Shown here: in pieces, positions 8,959 through 17,908 of the stretch
How positions within the stretch are numbered: position 1 is the first letter of the stretch
How the letters are laid out: every line of letters starts with the position of its first letter
Program-made: the position numbers and the translations under genes
The notes under the pieces: generated by a model
Database searches by the model: none
What the model was told of the DNA's origin: nothing
The model's input: the letters and a program-made list of their open reading frames with translations, nothing else
NCBI RefSeq assembly: GCF_022842145.1
Contig: NZ_JALHQD010000001.1
Location: 192,127-256,126 of the forward strand
From: Tabrizicola sp.
Lineage (GTDB): Bacteria; Pseudomonadota; Alphaproteobacteria; Rhodobacterales; Rhodobacteraceae
Direction: 5' to 3'
DNA: 64,000 nt

Positions 8959-11493
8959 ATGGATCTTTCGGAACGTCTCGTGAAGGAACGGCGCGCCAGA
9001 CTGGCTGCCGAACGCCTTCTCGACCAGAAAAGCCGCGAGCTTTTCGCCGCCAACGAGAAACTTGCCATCCATGCCCGGTCCTTGTCCGACCAGATCGTCG
9101 AACAGCGCCAGGTCGTGAAATCCGCGCTGTCCGAGGCCGAGCTTCTGAAGGACCAGAATCTCCGCTTCGTCGACGACCTCGACCGCGCCCACACTGCCGC
9201 CGTCATGGCCGAGCGAAGGCTTTGGGACGCGATCAATACCATCCGCGACGGATTCGCGGTGTTCGATGCCAACCTCAAGCTGGCCACCGCCAACCAGGCC
9301 TTCCTGTCCTGGTTCGACGGCCAGCCCGTCGCCCCCGGCGTGTCCTATGACGAGTTGTTGGGGATCTTCGCCCGCACCGTTCTCGACCTCGGCGATGAAA
9401 CGCTGGACGATTTCACCCAGCGCATGCGCGCCCGGATCGACTGCGACCGGATCGAACCCGTCACGCTGAAATTGCGCAACGGCACCTGGATCAAGCTGCA
9501 GGATCGCCGCGCCAACGATGGTGGCATTGTCACGCTTGCCATCGACATCACCGAACAGATGCGCATCTGGGCCGCCATCGACGTCTTGCCCGATGGCTTT
9601 GTCCTTTTTGACCGGGAGGAACGACTTTTGGCCTGCAATCAGCGTTACCGCGAAATGTTTCCCGACTCTGCCCCCCTCATCCAGCCCGGCGTCACTTTCG
9701 AGGATCTCTTGCGCCATGGGCTGAAGCACAGCCACGTGCCCGACGCCGTGGGGCGCGAGGAGGATTGGCTTGCCGAACGGCTGCGCCATTTCCGCGCCGC
9801 CGACACCATTGCCGAGAATACGCTCGCCTCCGGCCAGGTGATCCTGGAATCCGACCACGTCACCCCGGACGGCGGCCGCGTCGGGCTTCGGACCGACATC
9901 ACCGCCATGCGCGAACAGCAGTCGCAGCTGGAGGCCGCCCGCAAGCAGGCCGAGGCCGCAAACCGCGCCAAGTCCGCCTTCCTGGCCAACATGAGCCACG
10001 AAATCCGCACGCCGATGAACGGCGTCGTCGGGATGGCGGAACTTCTTTGCGACACTGCGCTGTCGGAAGAACAGCGCCTTTTTGCCGAAACCATCCGATC
10101 CTCGGGCGAGGCGCTGCTGGTCATCATCAATGACATCCTCGACTATTCCAAGATCGAGGCCGAGCGTCTGACCCTGCGACCCGAACCCTTCGATCTGGAA
10201 CGCACGATCCACGAGGTGACGATGCTGCTGCAGCCCCGCGCGCGGGAAAAGGGCATCGACCTGATGATCGACTTCGACATGTTCCTGCCCACCCGCTTCG
10301 TCGGCGACCCGGGCCGCCTGCGCCAGGTGCTGACCAACCTGATCGGCAACGCGGTGAAGTTCACCGAAAAGGGCCACGTGCTTACCCGCGTCGTCGGTGT
10401 GGACGACGAGGAAGGCCGCCAGACCCTGCATGTCACCGTCGAGGACACCGGCATCGGCATTGCGCCCGAATACCTCGACCACATCTTTGGTGAGTTCAAC
10501 CAAGTCGAGGATGAGCGGAACCGCAAGTTCGAAGGCACCGGCTTGGGCCTTGCGATCACCCGCCGCCTGATCGAACACATGGGCGGAGCGGTCTGGGTCG
10601 ACAGCGACTTCGGCCAGGGCTCCAGCTTCGGTTTCCGCGTGACGCTTCCGGTGGCCGAGGACTCGGCACCCGCCCAGGTTCCGGTCGCCGTCAAGCGCGT
10701 GATTGCCGTCGACGACCAGTTCATCAACCGCACGATCCTGGAACGCCAGCTTGCCCCCTGCGGGATCGAGGTCACGCTCTGCCGCACGGGCGCCGAAGTG
10801 CTGGAAAAGCTGGCCACCGACGCCAGCTATGACGTGGTGCTGACCGACCACGCCATGCCGGAAATGGACGGGGTCCAGCTTCTGGAGCAGATCCGCGTCG
10901 CCGGACATACCCTGCCGGTGATGCTCCTGTCGTCCAATCCCACGGGCCTTGGCAGCATGGCGCATGACTTCGCCGCGATCCTGCAAAAGCCGATCCTGCG
11001 CTCCGACCTCTACCGCCACCTGCAGGGCCAGACGGCCCCCGCTGTCGAGGATCTGGCCATGGCTGCTCCGGTCGTTCCCGCCGACCTGCGCCAGATGCGG
11101 GTCCTTGCGGCCGAGGACAACAAGACCAACCAGCTCGTCTTTCAAAAGATGGTCCGCGGCATGGACATCGAGTTGCGCTTTGCCGACAACGGCCGCATCG
11201 CCGTCGAGATGTTCCAGGAGTTTCAGCCCGACCTGATCTTCATGGACATCTCGATGCCCGAAATGGACGGCAAGGAAGCCGCCCGCACCCTGCGTGGAAT
11301 GGGCGCCACCGTCCCCATCGTCGCCCTGACCGCCCACGCGATGGAAGGCGACGCCGAGGCAATCCTCGCGTCCGGCATCGACCGCTACCTGACGAAACCC
11401 CTGCGGAAGACCGCCATCGAAGGGGCGCTTGGCGAATACTGCCCACCCGAGGCCCGCCCCCCGCTTGCCCACCCGGCCGAGGACGCCGCCTGA
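8959..11493 (+). CDS. Hybrid sensor histidine kinase with two receiver domains
   Basis: An 844-residue cytoplasmic signalling protein without membrane segments. The order is an N-terminal coiled coil (about 1-85), two PAS-like domains (about 90-330), HisKA with phospho-acceptor His347 in NMSHEIRTP, and a HATPase with N box NLIGNAVKF, DTGIGI and GTGLGL. A first receiver follows (Asp630 in TDHAMPEMDG), then a second (Asp763 in MDISMPEMDG) ending in a TKPLRK segment. No Hpt domain is attached, so a separate phosphotransfer protein is expected. An alternative ATG at 8914 would add 15 residues; neither start has a strong ribosome-binding site. It is transcribed divergently from the A2M gene. The signal it senses is unknown. 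Confidence 0.93.
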   Translation: MDLSERLVKERRARLAAERLLDQKSRELFAANEKLAIHARSLSDQIVEQRQVVKSALSEAELLKDQNLRFVDDLDRAHTAAVMAERRLWDAINTIRDGFAVFDANLKLATANQAFLSWFDGQPVAPGVSYDELLGIFARTVLDLGDETLDDFTQRMRARIDCDRIEPVTLKLRNGTWIKLQDRRANDGGIVTLAIDITEQMRIWAAIDVLPDGFVLFDREERLLACNQRYREMFPDSAPLIQPGVTFEDLLRHGLKHSHVPDAVGREEDWLAERLRHFRAADTIAENTLASGQVILESDHVTPDGGRVGLRTDITAMREQQSQLEAARKQAEAANRAKSAFLANMSHEIRTPMNGVVGMAELLCDTALSEEQRLFAETIRSSGEALLVIINDILDYSKIEAERLTLRPEPFDLERTIHEVTMLLQPRAREKGIDLMIDFDMFLPTRFVGDPGRLRQVLTNLIGNAVKFTEKGHVLTRVVGVDDEEGRQTLHVTVEDTGIGIAPEYLDHIFGEFNQVEDERNRKFEGTGLGLAITRRLIEHMGGAVWVDSDFGQGSSFGFRVTLPVAEDSAPAQVPVAVKRVIAVDDQFINRTILERQLAPCGIEVTLCRTGAEVLEKLATDASYDVVLTDHAMPEMDGVQLLEQIRVAGHTLPVMLLSSNPTGLGSMAHDFAAILQKPILRSDLYRHLQGQTAPAVEDLAMAAPVVPADLRQMRVLAAEDNKTNQLVFQKMVRGMDIELRFADNGRIAVEMFQEFQPDLIFMDISMPEMDGKEAARTLRGMGATVPIVALTAHAMEGDAEAILASGIDRYLTKPLRKTAIEGALGEYCPPEARPPLAHPAEDAA

Positions 11494-11550
11494 AGCCTAC
11501 CCAGCTTTCCGCCGGACTGTCCCTCGGCCAGCGCGTGACAGGCCTTTCAT

Positions 11551-11580
11551 CTTTGCTCAAATATCCCCGCCGGAGGCTCC
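11551..11580. repeat. CAAATATCC-type intergenic motif (repeat family C)
   Basis: TTTGCTCAAATATCC followed by a GC-rich stretch (CCGCCGGAGG) lies in the convergent gap between the kinase and recQ. Related copies occur at 42461-42490 (inverted) and 56941-56960. The motif may mark transcript ends; its role is not known to me. Confidence 0.45.
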
Positions 11581-11646
11581 GACGGTTCCATCCAGCCCCC
11601 TTGTCTGGGTCGCAGAACCCGAATCCCACCACCTTGGACGGGACCT

Positions 11647-13692
11647 TCAACTGTCCCGCAGCACCGCCAGGAAGGCCTCCCCGAAACGCTCCAACTTGGC
11701 CTCGCCCATGCCGGAAATCCCGGTCAGTTCCGCCAGGGTCGAGGGCCGCCGTTCCGCGATGGCGCGCAGGGTGGAATGTGTACACGTCAGGTATTTCCCG
11801 GTCCCGTCCTCTCCCCGCGACAGCGACAGCTGGATCTCTGCCAACCGGTCGAACAGCGCGCCCTCCGGCCGCCCCGCCAGCTTCATCCGCGCGGGATGCA
11901 GCCCCTCCGCCGCGCCGGTGATCACCTCCAGAAAGGCCGCGCCATAGCTTTCCAGCTTCCGCGCGCCGACCCCGGTAATGCCCGCCATCTGATCTAGGGT
12001 CGCAGGCTTCCGCTCCGCCATCTCGATCAACGTCTTGTCCGGGAAGACCACATAGGCCGGCACGTTCTGCGCCTCGGCCAGCGCACGCCGTTTGGCCTTC
12101 AGCAAGGCCAGGAGCCCCAGATCCTCATCCGCCACCTGCGCGCGGACAACCGGTTCCCGCTCGCCTGCAGACACCACCGTGTCACGGCGCAGCGTCACTG
12201 TCGCCTCGCCGCGCAGGACCGGCCGGGCGGCGTCCGTCATCCGCAGCGCACCGTGGCGGTCGGGGTCCGGACGGACGAGGTCGCGGCCCATCATCTGCCG
12301 GAAGACCGCGCCCCAGGCCGGTTTCGACAGGTCCTTCCCAACCGCGAAAGTCGGCAGCTGGTCGTGACCCCGTTCCCGCACCTTGTCGGTCGCCGTGCCG
12401 GTCAGAATGTCGATCAAATGGCCCGCTCCGAACCACTCCCCCGTCCGCAGGATCGCCGACAAGGCCTTTCGCACCGCCTCGGTCGCGTCGAAGAGCTGCG
12501 CCGGGCGGTCGCAGAGGTCGCAGTTTCCGCAAGGTTCCGCCGTCTCGCCGAAATAACCCAGCAGGACCTGACGTCGGCAGGCCAAAGCCTCGGCCAGACC
12601 CAGAAGCGCGTTCAGCCGGGTGTGGTCCGCAGCCTTGCGGTCCGCAGGGGCTGCCCCCTCGTCAATCTGCGACCGCCGCAGACGGATGTCGTCGGGGCCG
12701 TAAAGCGTCATTGTCTCGGCGGGCGAGCCATCGCGCCCCGCTCGGCCGATTTCCTGGTAGTAGCCCTCGATCGACTTCGGAAGGTCCGCGTGTGCCACCC
12801 AGCGGATGTCCGGCTTGTCGATCCCCATTCCGAAGGCGATGGTCGCCACCACGATCAGCCCGTCTTCGCGCTGGAAGCGGACCTCCACCCGGCGGCGTTC
12901 GTCGGCTTCCATGCCACCGTGATAGGCCACGGCCTCGTGCCGCGCCTCGCGCAGGGCCTGGGCCAGCGTCTCGGTCTTCGCGCGGGTAGCGCAATAGACG
13001 ATGCCGGACTGACCCTTGCGCGCCGATGCAAAGCGCAGGATCTGTTCGCGTGGCTTGTCCTTGACCGAGAAGGCCAGGTGGATGTTCGGCCGGTCGAAGC
13101 CGCGCAGGAAGGTGGTCGGCGCCTCGCCGTCGAAGAGGCGTGTCACGATCTCGGCCCGCGTCTCCTCATCCGCCGTCGCGGTGAAGGCCGCCAGCGGCAC
13201 CTGCAAGCTGCGGCGCAGCTCGCCGATCCGCAGGTAGTCGGGGCGGAAGTCGTGGCCCCACTGCGAAACGCAATGCGCCTCGTCCACCGCGATCAGGCTG
13301 CACTTCGCCCGCCGGAGAAGCGCCATCGCCGACCCGGAGGCCAGTCGCTCGGGCGCCATGTAGAGAAGCTTCAGCCGCCCCTCGTCGATGGCCTGGAAGA
13401 CCTCTTCCGTCTCCTCATCCGTGTTCCCCGAGGTCAGCGCCCCGGCCTCGACCCCAGCGGCCTTCAGCGCGCGCACCTGGTCGCGCATCAGAGCGATCAG
13501 CGGAGAGATGACGACGGTCACACCGTCCCGGCACAGCGCCGGCAGCTGGAAGCACAGCGACTTGCCTCCGCCCGTCGGCATGATCGCCAGCGTGTTTCGG
13601 CCTTCCAGCACCGATTGGACAATCTCGGCCTGGCCCGGACGGAAGTCAGGGAAGCCGAAGACGGAATGCAGAAGCTGGGCGGCGCGGTCCAA
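11647..13692 (-). CDS. recQ: ATP-dependent DNA helicase RecQ
   Basis: A 681-residue 3'-5' DNA helicase of the RecQ family, acting in recombination and replication-fork repair. It has Walker A MPTGGGKS near residue 40, the DEAH box VDEAHCVSQWGHDFRPDY, and motif VI EIGRAGRDG. A zinc-binding Cys cluster (CRRQ through CGNCDLC) and an RQC winged helix come next. Two consecutive C-terminal HRDC domains follow, each ending in a GxGxxKLExxG-type helix. The start is a TTG at 13692, directly after the yggT stop (13695-13697). The frame runs on upstream, but the RecQ similarity begins here and the length then matches the family. Translation is probably coupled to yggT. Confidence 0.93.
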   Translation of the reverse strand: MDRAAQLLHSVFGFPDFRPGQAEIVQSVLEGRNTLAIMPTGGGKSLCFQLPALCRDGVTVVISPLIALMRDQVRALKAAGVEAGALTSGNTDEETEEVFQAIDEGRLKLLYMAPERLASGSAMALLRRAKCSLIAVDEAHCVSQWGHDFRPDYLRIGELRRSLQVPLAAFTATADEETRAEIVTRLFDGEAPTTFLRGFDRPNIHLAFSVKDKPREQILRFASARKGQSGIVYCATRAKTETLAQALREARHEAVAYHGGMEADERRRVEVRFQREDGLIVVATIAFGMGIDKPDIRWVAHADLPKSIEGYYQEIGRAGRDGSPAETMTLYGPDDIRLRRSQIDEGAAPADRKAADHTRLNALLGLAEALACRRQVLLGYFGETAEPCGNCDLCDRPAQLFDATEAVRKALSAILRTGEWFGAGHLIDILTGTATDKVRERGHDQLPTFAVGKDLSKPAWGAVFRQMMGRDLVRPDPDRHGALRMTDAARPVLRGEATVTLRRDTVVSAGEREPVVRAQVADEDLGLLALLKAKRRALAEAQNVPAYVVFPDKTLIEMAERKPATLDQMAGITGVGARKLESYGAAFLEVITGAAEGLHPARMKLAGRPEGALFDRLAEIQLSLSRGEDGTGKYLTCTHSTLRAIAERRPSTLAELTGISGMGEAKLERFGEAFLAVLRDS

Positions 13693-13694
13693 TG

Positions 13695-13979
13695 TCAGAG
13701 GAAGGCGGCGACGTTGTTCGTCAGGATTATCTGCAGGGCGTAGACCGCGATCAGGACGATCAGCGGTGCCAGGTCCAGTCCCATCGGCGGCAGGATGCGT
13801 CTGATCGGAGCGTAAAGCGGTTCCAGCAGGCGGTTCAGCCCGTACCAGATCTGCGCGACCAGCGGCTGACGGATGTTCAGGACCTGGAAGTTGATCAACC
13901 AGCTCATGATGACATGGGCCAGGATGATGAACTGTGCCACGTTCAGGATCAGCATGAGGATCTGGTAAAGCGAGGTCAT
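13695..13979 (-). CDS. YggT family membrane protein
   Basis: A 94-residue integral membrane protein with two hydrophobic hairpins, residues about 5-28 and 65-92. Between them lies the conserved loop of the YGGT family (LEPLYAPIRRILPPMGLDLAPL). Members are linked to cell division, cell shape or osmotic response, but the biochemical role is not settled. The ATG at 13979 is preceded by GGAGT at a good distance, and a longer frame from 14177 lacks support. recQ starts three bases beyond its stop, which suggests one transcript. Confidence 0.9.
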   Translation of the reverse strand: MTSLYQILMLILNVAQFIILAHVIMSWLINFQVLNIRQPLVAQIWYGLNRLLEPLYAPIRRILPPMGLDLAPLIVLIAVYALQIILTNNVAAFL

Positions 13980-14103
13980 CGGGCACTCCGTCAGGATTTG
14001 GGCAGAGGTAGCGACCGGGCGTCGAAAGGGCAATGGCTTCCGCAGCGTTCCGCTTGACCTTCCACGCCGGGCGCGCCACTGCGGCGGAAACCGGAGATCC
14101 CCG

Positions 14104-14646
14104 ATGTACCCTTTCCTGCGCATGTTCAAGGAGATGGCCCGCGCCCGGCAGATGCCGCCCTTGGGGCTGTTCGACACTCATGTCAGCCATCACATCTGCT
14201 GGCCCTGGGATCTGGACCCCTGGGTCGAGTTGAACAACGGCCGCACGCTGACGCTGTATGACTTGGGCCGGTTGCCGCTGGGGTCGCGGACCGGCATCCA
14301 CAAGCATCTGATCGCACGGGGCTGGGGGATGACAGTGGCCGGGTCCAGCGTCCGCTACCGGCGGCGGGTGACGATGTTTTCCAGGCTGGTGACCTATAGC
14401 CGCTGCCTTGGGTGGGACGACAAGTTTCTCTACACCGAACAGTCGATGTGGAGGGGCGATGACTGCGCGTCGCAAGTTCTGATCCGGTCGGCCATCGTGT
14501 CGAAAGCGGGGATCGTTCCGCCGGTCGAACTGGCAAAAGCGGCGGGTGTATCGACGCTTAGTCCAGAGCTGCCGGATTGGGTCAATGCCTGGATCGCCGC
14601 CGAGGCGACCCGCCCCTGGCCGCCCGAGCGTCCGCCAAGGACCTGA
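14104..14646 (+). CDS. Thioesterase-superfamily (THEM6-like hot-dog) protein
   Basis: A 180-residue protein resembling the 4HBT_2/THEM6 group of hot-dog-fold acyl-CoA thioesterases. The conserved opening is CWPWDLDPWVELNNGR, an N-to-D variant of the usual PxDLDxxxHMNNGR, followed by LYDLGR. The later strand pattern (RYRRRV, FLYTEQSMWRG) also fits. A catalytic role is plausible but not proved, because this subgroup often lacks a classical acid/base residue. It is divergent from yggT and starts 124 bases upstream of it. The downstream transporter gene begins 60 bases after its stop, so co-transcription is possible. Confidence 0.75.
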   Translation: MYPFLRMFKEMARARQMPPLGLFDTHVSHHICWPWDLDPWVELNNGRTLTLYDLGRLPLGSRTGIHKHLIARGWGMTVAGSSVRYRRRVTMFSRLVTYSRCLGWDDKFLYTEQSMWRGDDCASQVLIRSAIVSKAGIVPPVELAKAAGVSTLSPELPDWVNAWIAAEATRPWPPERPPRT

Positions 14647-14706
14647 GCCGGTGCTTGCGCTACCCCGCGTTTCCGGGTTCACTTCGCCGAAAAACAGGGG
14701 GCAGGC

Positions 14707-16077
14707 ATGGTGGGCGACCGCAAGCGGATCTGGGGCTGGTACTTTTTTGACTGGGCCAGCCAGCCTTACAACACCCTGCTTCTGACCTTCATCTTCGGCC
14801 CGTATTTCGCGGAAATCGCCCGTGGCTACTACATGGGTGCCGGTCTGGACGAAGAGGCGGCGAAGGCTGCCGCGCAGGCTTACTGGGGTTGGGGACTGGC
14901 CATCGCCTCGGTCTCGGTCGCGATCCTGGCGCCCATCCTGGGGGCCATCGCCGATGGAACCGGGCGACGGCTGATCTGGGTCTGGACCTTCTCGGCCTTC
15001 TACGTCGTCGGCTCCTTCGGCCTGTGGTGGGTGGCCCCTGGCGGCACCGAGGGGATGCTGTTCTGGGCGGTCTGCCTGTTCGGCATCGGCTTCATCGGGA
15101 TGGAGTTTGCGACGATCTTCACCAACGCGCTGATGCCGTCGCTGACCCAGGCCGACGACCTGGGGGCGATTTCGGGGACCGGGTTCGCCTTCGGCTATCT
15201 CGGCGGGCTGCTGGCGCTGGTGATCATGCTGCTTTTCTTTGCGGAAGGCGCTGACAGCGGGCTGACCCTTCTGGGAACGCCGCCTCTCTTCGGCCTTGAC
15301 CCAGAGGCACGGGAGGGGACGCGGTTCGTCGGCCCCTTCACGGCGATCTGGTTCGTGATCTTCATGATCCCCTTCTTCCTTTGGGTGAGAGAGCCGCACA
15401 CCGACCGCCGCCCCCTGCACCTGGGCCGCGCCTTCGGCAGCCTGAGGGACCTGATCCGGTCATTGCGCTACCGCAAAAGCCTGTCGGCTTACCTGGCCTC
15501 GGCCCTGTTCTACCGCGATGCGCTGAACGCGCTTTACGGGTTCGGCGGAGTCTACGCCTCGGGCGTGTTGGGCTGGTCAATCATTCAGATCGGCATCTTC
15601 GGGATCGTGGGCGCAGTCACCGCGATGGTCGCGGCCTTCATCGGCGGCCGGGTGGACCGCGCCATCGGGCCAAAGCCCGTGATCATGGCGTCGATCATTG
15701 TGCTGATCCTGGTGTGCCTCTTGATGGTCGGCATGACGCGCGAAGGTGTCTGGGGCATTCCGCTGGATCCGGCCTCCAGCACGCCGGACCAGATCTTCTT
15801 CGCCTGTGGGGCGCTGATCGGCGCAGCCGGTGGCTCGTTGCAGGCCGCCAGCCGGACGATGATGGCTCGCCACACCACGCCGGACCGCGCGACCGAGGCA
15901 TTCGGGCTTTACGCGCTCTCCGGCAAGGTCGCGAGCTTCATGTCCCCTGCCCTGATCGCCCTTGTCACGACCATCAGCGGATCGCAGCGGATCGGCATTG
16001 CTCCCCTGGTTGTGTTGTTCCTTATCGGTCTGATCCTGCTAACCTTCGTCAAACCCAAAGGTGAGATGCCCGCATGA
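14707..16077 (+). CDS. UMF1-family MFS transporter (Atg22-like)
   Basis: A 456-residue inner-membrane transporter with about 12 hydrophobic segments. The N-terminal WGWYFFDWASQPYNTLL is the signature of the UMF1/Atg22 family of the major facilitator superfamily. Fungal Atg22 exports amino acids from the vacuole, but the substrate of the bacterial members is not known. A long loop around residues 190-240 includes a charged stretch before REPHTDRRPLH. The start ATG at 14707 follows GGGGGCAGGC. Its stop overlaps the start of mepA (ATGA), indicating one operon. Confidence 0.9.
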   Translation: MVGDRKRIWGWYFFDWASQPYNTLLLTFIFGPYFAEIARGYYMGAGLDEEAAKAAAQAYWGWGLAIASVSVAILAPILGAIADGTGRRLIWVWTFSAFYVVGSFGLWWVAPGGTEGMLFWAVCLFGIGFIGMEFATIFTNALMPSLTQADDLGAISGTGFAFGYLGGLLALVIMLLFFAEGADSGLTLLGTPPLFGLDPEAREGTRFVGPFTAIWFVIFMIPFFLWVREPHTDRRPLHLGRAFGSLRDLIRSLRYRKSLSAYLASALFYRDALNALYGFGGVYASGVLGWSIIQIGIFGIVGAVTAMVAAFIGGRVDRAIGPKPVIMASIIVLILVCLLMVGMTREGVWGIPLDPASSTPDQIFFACGALIGAAGGSLQAASRTMMARHTTPDRATEAFGLYALSGKVASFMSPALIALVTTISGSQRIGIAPLVVLFLIGLILLTFVKPKGEMPA

Positions 16078-16970
16078 TCCTGACCCGCGCCCTGCTGCTG
16101 TCCCTTCTTCTTGCGGCCCCGGTTCAGGCCGAGAAGCTTGCCAACAGGCTGTTCGGTGCGATGGCCGCGCCCTCGGCGCAGGATTCGATGCCGATCGGCA
16201 GCTACGCCCGGGGCTGTGCGGCAGGGATGGTGGAGTTGCCAGAGACCGGGCCGACCTGGCAGGCGATGCGGCTGTCGCGAAACCGCAACTTCGGCCAGCC
16301 GCAGATGGTGCAGTTCCTGATGGACCTGTCGGCCACCGCCCGCGACATCGGCTTTGGCCGCGGTCTCTACATCGGTGACATCAGCCAGCCGCGCGGCGGG
16401 CCGATGACCAGCGGGCACGCCAGCCACCAGATCGGCCTGGACGCCGACATCTGGATGCTGCCCCCGCGCCGCCTGGACCTGAGCGCGGCGGAGCGTGAGG
16501 AGATCAGCAGCATCCCCGTGCGGTCCGCCGACCAGCGTTCGGTGACGGAAAACTGGACCCGCACGCATCGTGAGTTGCTGAAGCAGGCGGCAAGCGATCC
16601 GCGCGTGGACCGGATCTTCGTCGCGGCGGCGGTCAAGATCGAGATGTGCCGGACCGCCAAGCGTTCGGACAAGAAATGGCTCCAGAAGATCCGCCCCGTC
16701 GCGGGCCATGAGACGCATTTCCACGTCCGCCTGAAATGCCCCAAGGGCGCGCGGCTGTGCGAAACTCAAAGCCCCACGGTGGACGCGCTGTCCAAGGGCG
16801 GCGACGGCTGTGACGAGACGTTGATGTGGTGGGTGACCGACTACCTGGACCCACCGAAGTCCGACGGCAAGAAGCCCCGCGACGAGGATGCGCCCAGGAA
16901 GAAGGGCCCGCGCGAGTTCACGATGGCCGACCTGCCGCGGCAGTGCAAAGGCGTGCTTGCCGCAGATTGA
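16074..16970 (+). CDS. mepA: Penicillin-insensitive murein endopeptidase
   Basis: A 298-residue periplasmic LAS-type zinc peptidase that cuts D-Ala-mesoDAP cross-links in peptidoglycan. A signal peptide occupies residues 1-19 (MILTRALLLSLLLAAPVQA). Metal-binding residues appear in GHASHQIGLDADIW (His and Asp) and GHETHFHVRLKCP (His). Conserved cysteines (GCAAGM, MCRTAK, LKCP, LCETQ) probably form disulfides. The length is close to the usual 270-310. The start overlaps the transporter stop by four bases. The C-terminal 30 residues are a charged extension (KKPRDEDAPRKKGPRE) beyond the catalytic domain. Confidence 0.95.
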   Translation: MILTRALLLSLLLAAPVQAEKLANRLFGAMAAPSAQDSMPIGSYARGCAAGMVELPETGPTWQAMRLSRNRNFGQPQMVQFLMDLSATARDIGFGRGLYIGDISQPRGGPMTSGHASHQIGLDADIWMLPPRRLDLSAAEREEISSIPVRSADQRSVTENWTRTHRELLKQAASDPRVDRIFVAAAVKIEMCRTAKRSDKKWLQKIRPVAGHETHFHVRLKCPKGARLCETQSPTVDALSKGGDGCDETLMWWVTDYLDPPKSDGKKPRDEDAPRKKGPREFTMADLPRQCKGVLAAD

Positions 16971-17053
16971 CAGGGGACGGCCGCGGGTATAGTTCGCCTC
17001 CGCCCTCATGGTGGGGGCCAAGTCTCCGCGACCTTGTCAAAACGGAAAGCAAC

Positions 17054-17674
17054 ATGCGCATCCTTCTTCCTGGCGTCATCGCCATGGCGGCCATTGTCGT
17101 CGCCTCGAACATCCTGGTCCAATACCCCTTGGGCACCTTCCTGACCTGGGGGGCGCTGACCTATCCCTTCGCTTTTCTTGTGACCGATCTGGTGAACCGG
17201 CTGGAGGGTCCCGCCGCTGCCCGCCGCGTCGTATTCGCGGGTTTTGCGACCGGCATCCTGTGTTCCTTCATCGGCACCCAGATCATGGGCGAGTTCGGCC
17301 CCCTCGTCACGCTTCGCATCGCGCTGGGGTCGGGCATCGCCTTTCTCTGCGCGCAGCTTTTGGACATTTCGGTCTTCAACCGCCTGCGGCAGGGCAGCTG
17401 GTGGAAAGCGCCGCTGGTATCGACCCTGGTGTCCTCCACCCTCGACACCGCGATCTTCTTCACCGTCGCCTTTTCGGCTGCATTGACGGTGCTGGAGCCG
17501 GGCAATGACGTCTCCTGGGCGACTGCGCCGATGCCGCTTCTGGGCCTTGGCCCCGAGGCGCCGTTCTGGGTCTCGCTTGCGGTCGGGGACTGGCTTGTGA
17601 AGCTTTTGCTGGCTTTGGTGGCACTGGTGCCTTTCAGAATGGCAATTGCCAAGCTCACCGCAAGGGTAGCGTAA
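17054..17674 (+). CDS. Queuosine precursor transporter (VUT/YhhQ family)
   Basis: A 206-residue membrane protein with about six hydrophobic segments. It matches the VUT_1/YhhQ family, which imports preQ0/preQ1 for queuosine tRNA modification. Family-typical features are the start ILLPGVIAMAAIVVASNILVQYP, the cytoplasmic TDLVNRLEGP motif and the polar SSTLDTAIFF helix. The ATG at 17054 follows GGAAAGCAAC; the frame extends upstream but without a plausible start. The 83-base leader contains small stems but no recognisable preQ1 aptamer. It may be read through from mepA. Confidence 0.88.
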   Translation: MRILLPGVIAMAAIVVASNILVQYPLGTFLTWGALTYPFAFLVTDLVNRLEGPAAARRVVFAGFATGILCSFIGTQIMGEFGPLVTLRIALGSGIAFLCAQLLDISVFNRLRQGSWWKAPLVSTLVSSTLDTAIFFTVAFSAALTVLEPGNDVSWATAPMPLLGLGPEAPFWVSLAVGDWLVKLLLALVALVPFRMAIAKLTARVA

Positions 17675-17680
17675 TTTGTT

Positions 17681-17745
17681 TTGACAAACACAAAATCTGT
17701 GTCACCTTTTCCTTATCGGCAACCATTTTGAAAGGAGGTGATCCA
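17681..17745 (+). promoter_or_regulatory. Putative promoter region and extended Shine-Dalgarno
   Basis: A perfect TTGACA at 17681-17686 stands in an AT-rich stretch, and an ACACA-N5-TGTGT dyad overlaps it. I cannot see a good -10 at standard spacing. At 17729-17745 the 17 bases GAAAGGAGGTGATCCAG (running one base into the GTG) match the exact complement of the 16S rRNA 3' tail, far longer than any normal ribosome-binding site. Confidence 0.45.
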
Positions 17746-17802
17746 GTGTCTAGAGTGATATTGGAGAGAGGTGTCGGGACAGTCGGGAGGGGTATTTTCT
17801 AA
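17746..17802 (+). CDS. Possible 18-codon small ORF within a structured transcript
   Basis: GTG at 17746 lies seven bases after AGGAGG and opens an 18-codon frame (VSRVILERGVGTVGRGIF) ending in TAA at 17800. Its stop codon lies inside a hairpin at 17791-17825 (ATTTTC pairs with GAAAAT, AAGGG with CCCTT). A 13-bp rho-independent terminator ends the unit at about 17908. The peptide resembles nothing I recognise. The unit could be a leader peptide, a small protein gene or a regulatory RNA that binds the 16S tail. It stands alone: the upstream gene ends at 17674 and no downstream gene shares its strand before the terminator. Confidence 0.4.
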   Translation: MSRVILERGVGTVGRGIF

Positions 17803-17825
17803 GGGCAGCCCCTTGAAAATAGACC
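17791..17825 (+). other. RNA hairpin overlapping the small ORF stop
   Basis: GGT-ATTTTC-T-AAGGG-CAGC-CCCTT-GAAAAT-AG-ACC folds into a stem of about 11-14 base pairs with a small apical loop, and the TAA at 17800-17802 lies in its left arm. There is no T-run after it, so it looks like a structural or regulatory element rather than the transcript end. Confidence 0.5.
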
Positions 17826-17873
17826 ACCGATTGGATTTGGATGCCCTAACTGGCCCATCTCCTTGGATCTCGG

Positions 17874-17908
17874 AAAGGGTTGCCTGACCAGGCAACCCTT
17901 TCTCTTTT
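17874..17908 (+). terminator. Strong rho-independent terminator
   Basis: AAAGGGTTGCCTG (17874-17886) pairs perfectly with CAGGCAACCCTTT (17889-17901) and is followed by CTCTTTT. The 13-bp stem with a T-rich tail is the clearest intrinsic terminator in the window. It closes the small plus-strand unit and also separates it from the opposing GDPD remnant. Confidence 0.88.

Noticed and set aside
13693-15420. N-terminal extension of RecQ by more than 570 residues
   Set aside because: It runs over yggT and the UMF1 transporter in other frames, and its composition is shadow-like. RecQ similarity begins at the TTG.
16971-17053. preQ1 riboswitch ahead of the queuosine-precursor transporter
   Set aside because: The leader has a small stem but lacks the C-rich loop and A-rich tail of class I, and I see no class II or III layout.
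17729-17746. Fragment of a 16S rRNA gene on the minus strand
   Set aside because: Only 17 bases match the complement of the 16S 3' end; the bases beyond it (GTGTCTAGAG) do not continue into 16S sequence. A ribosome-binding site is the better reading.
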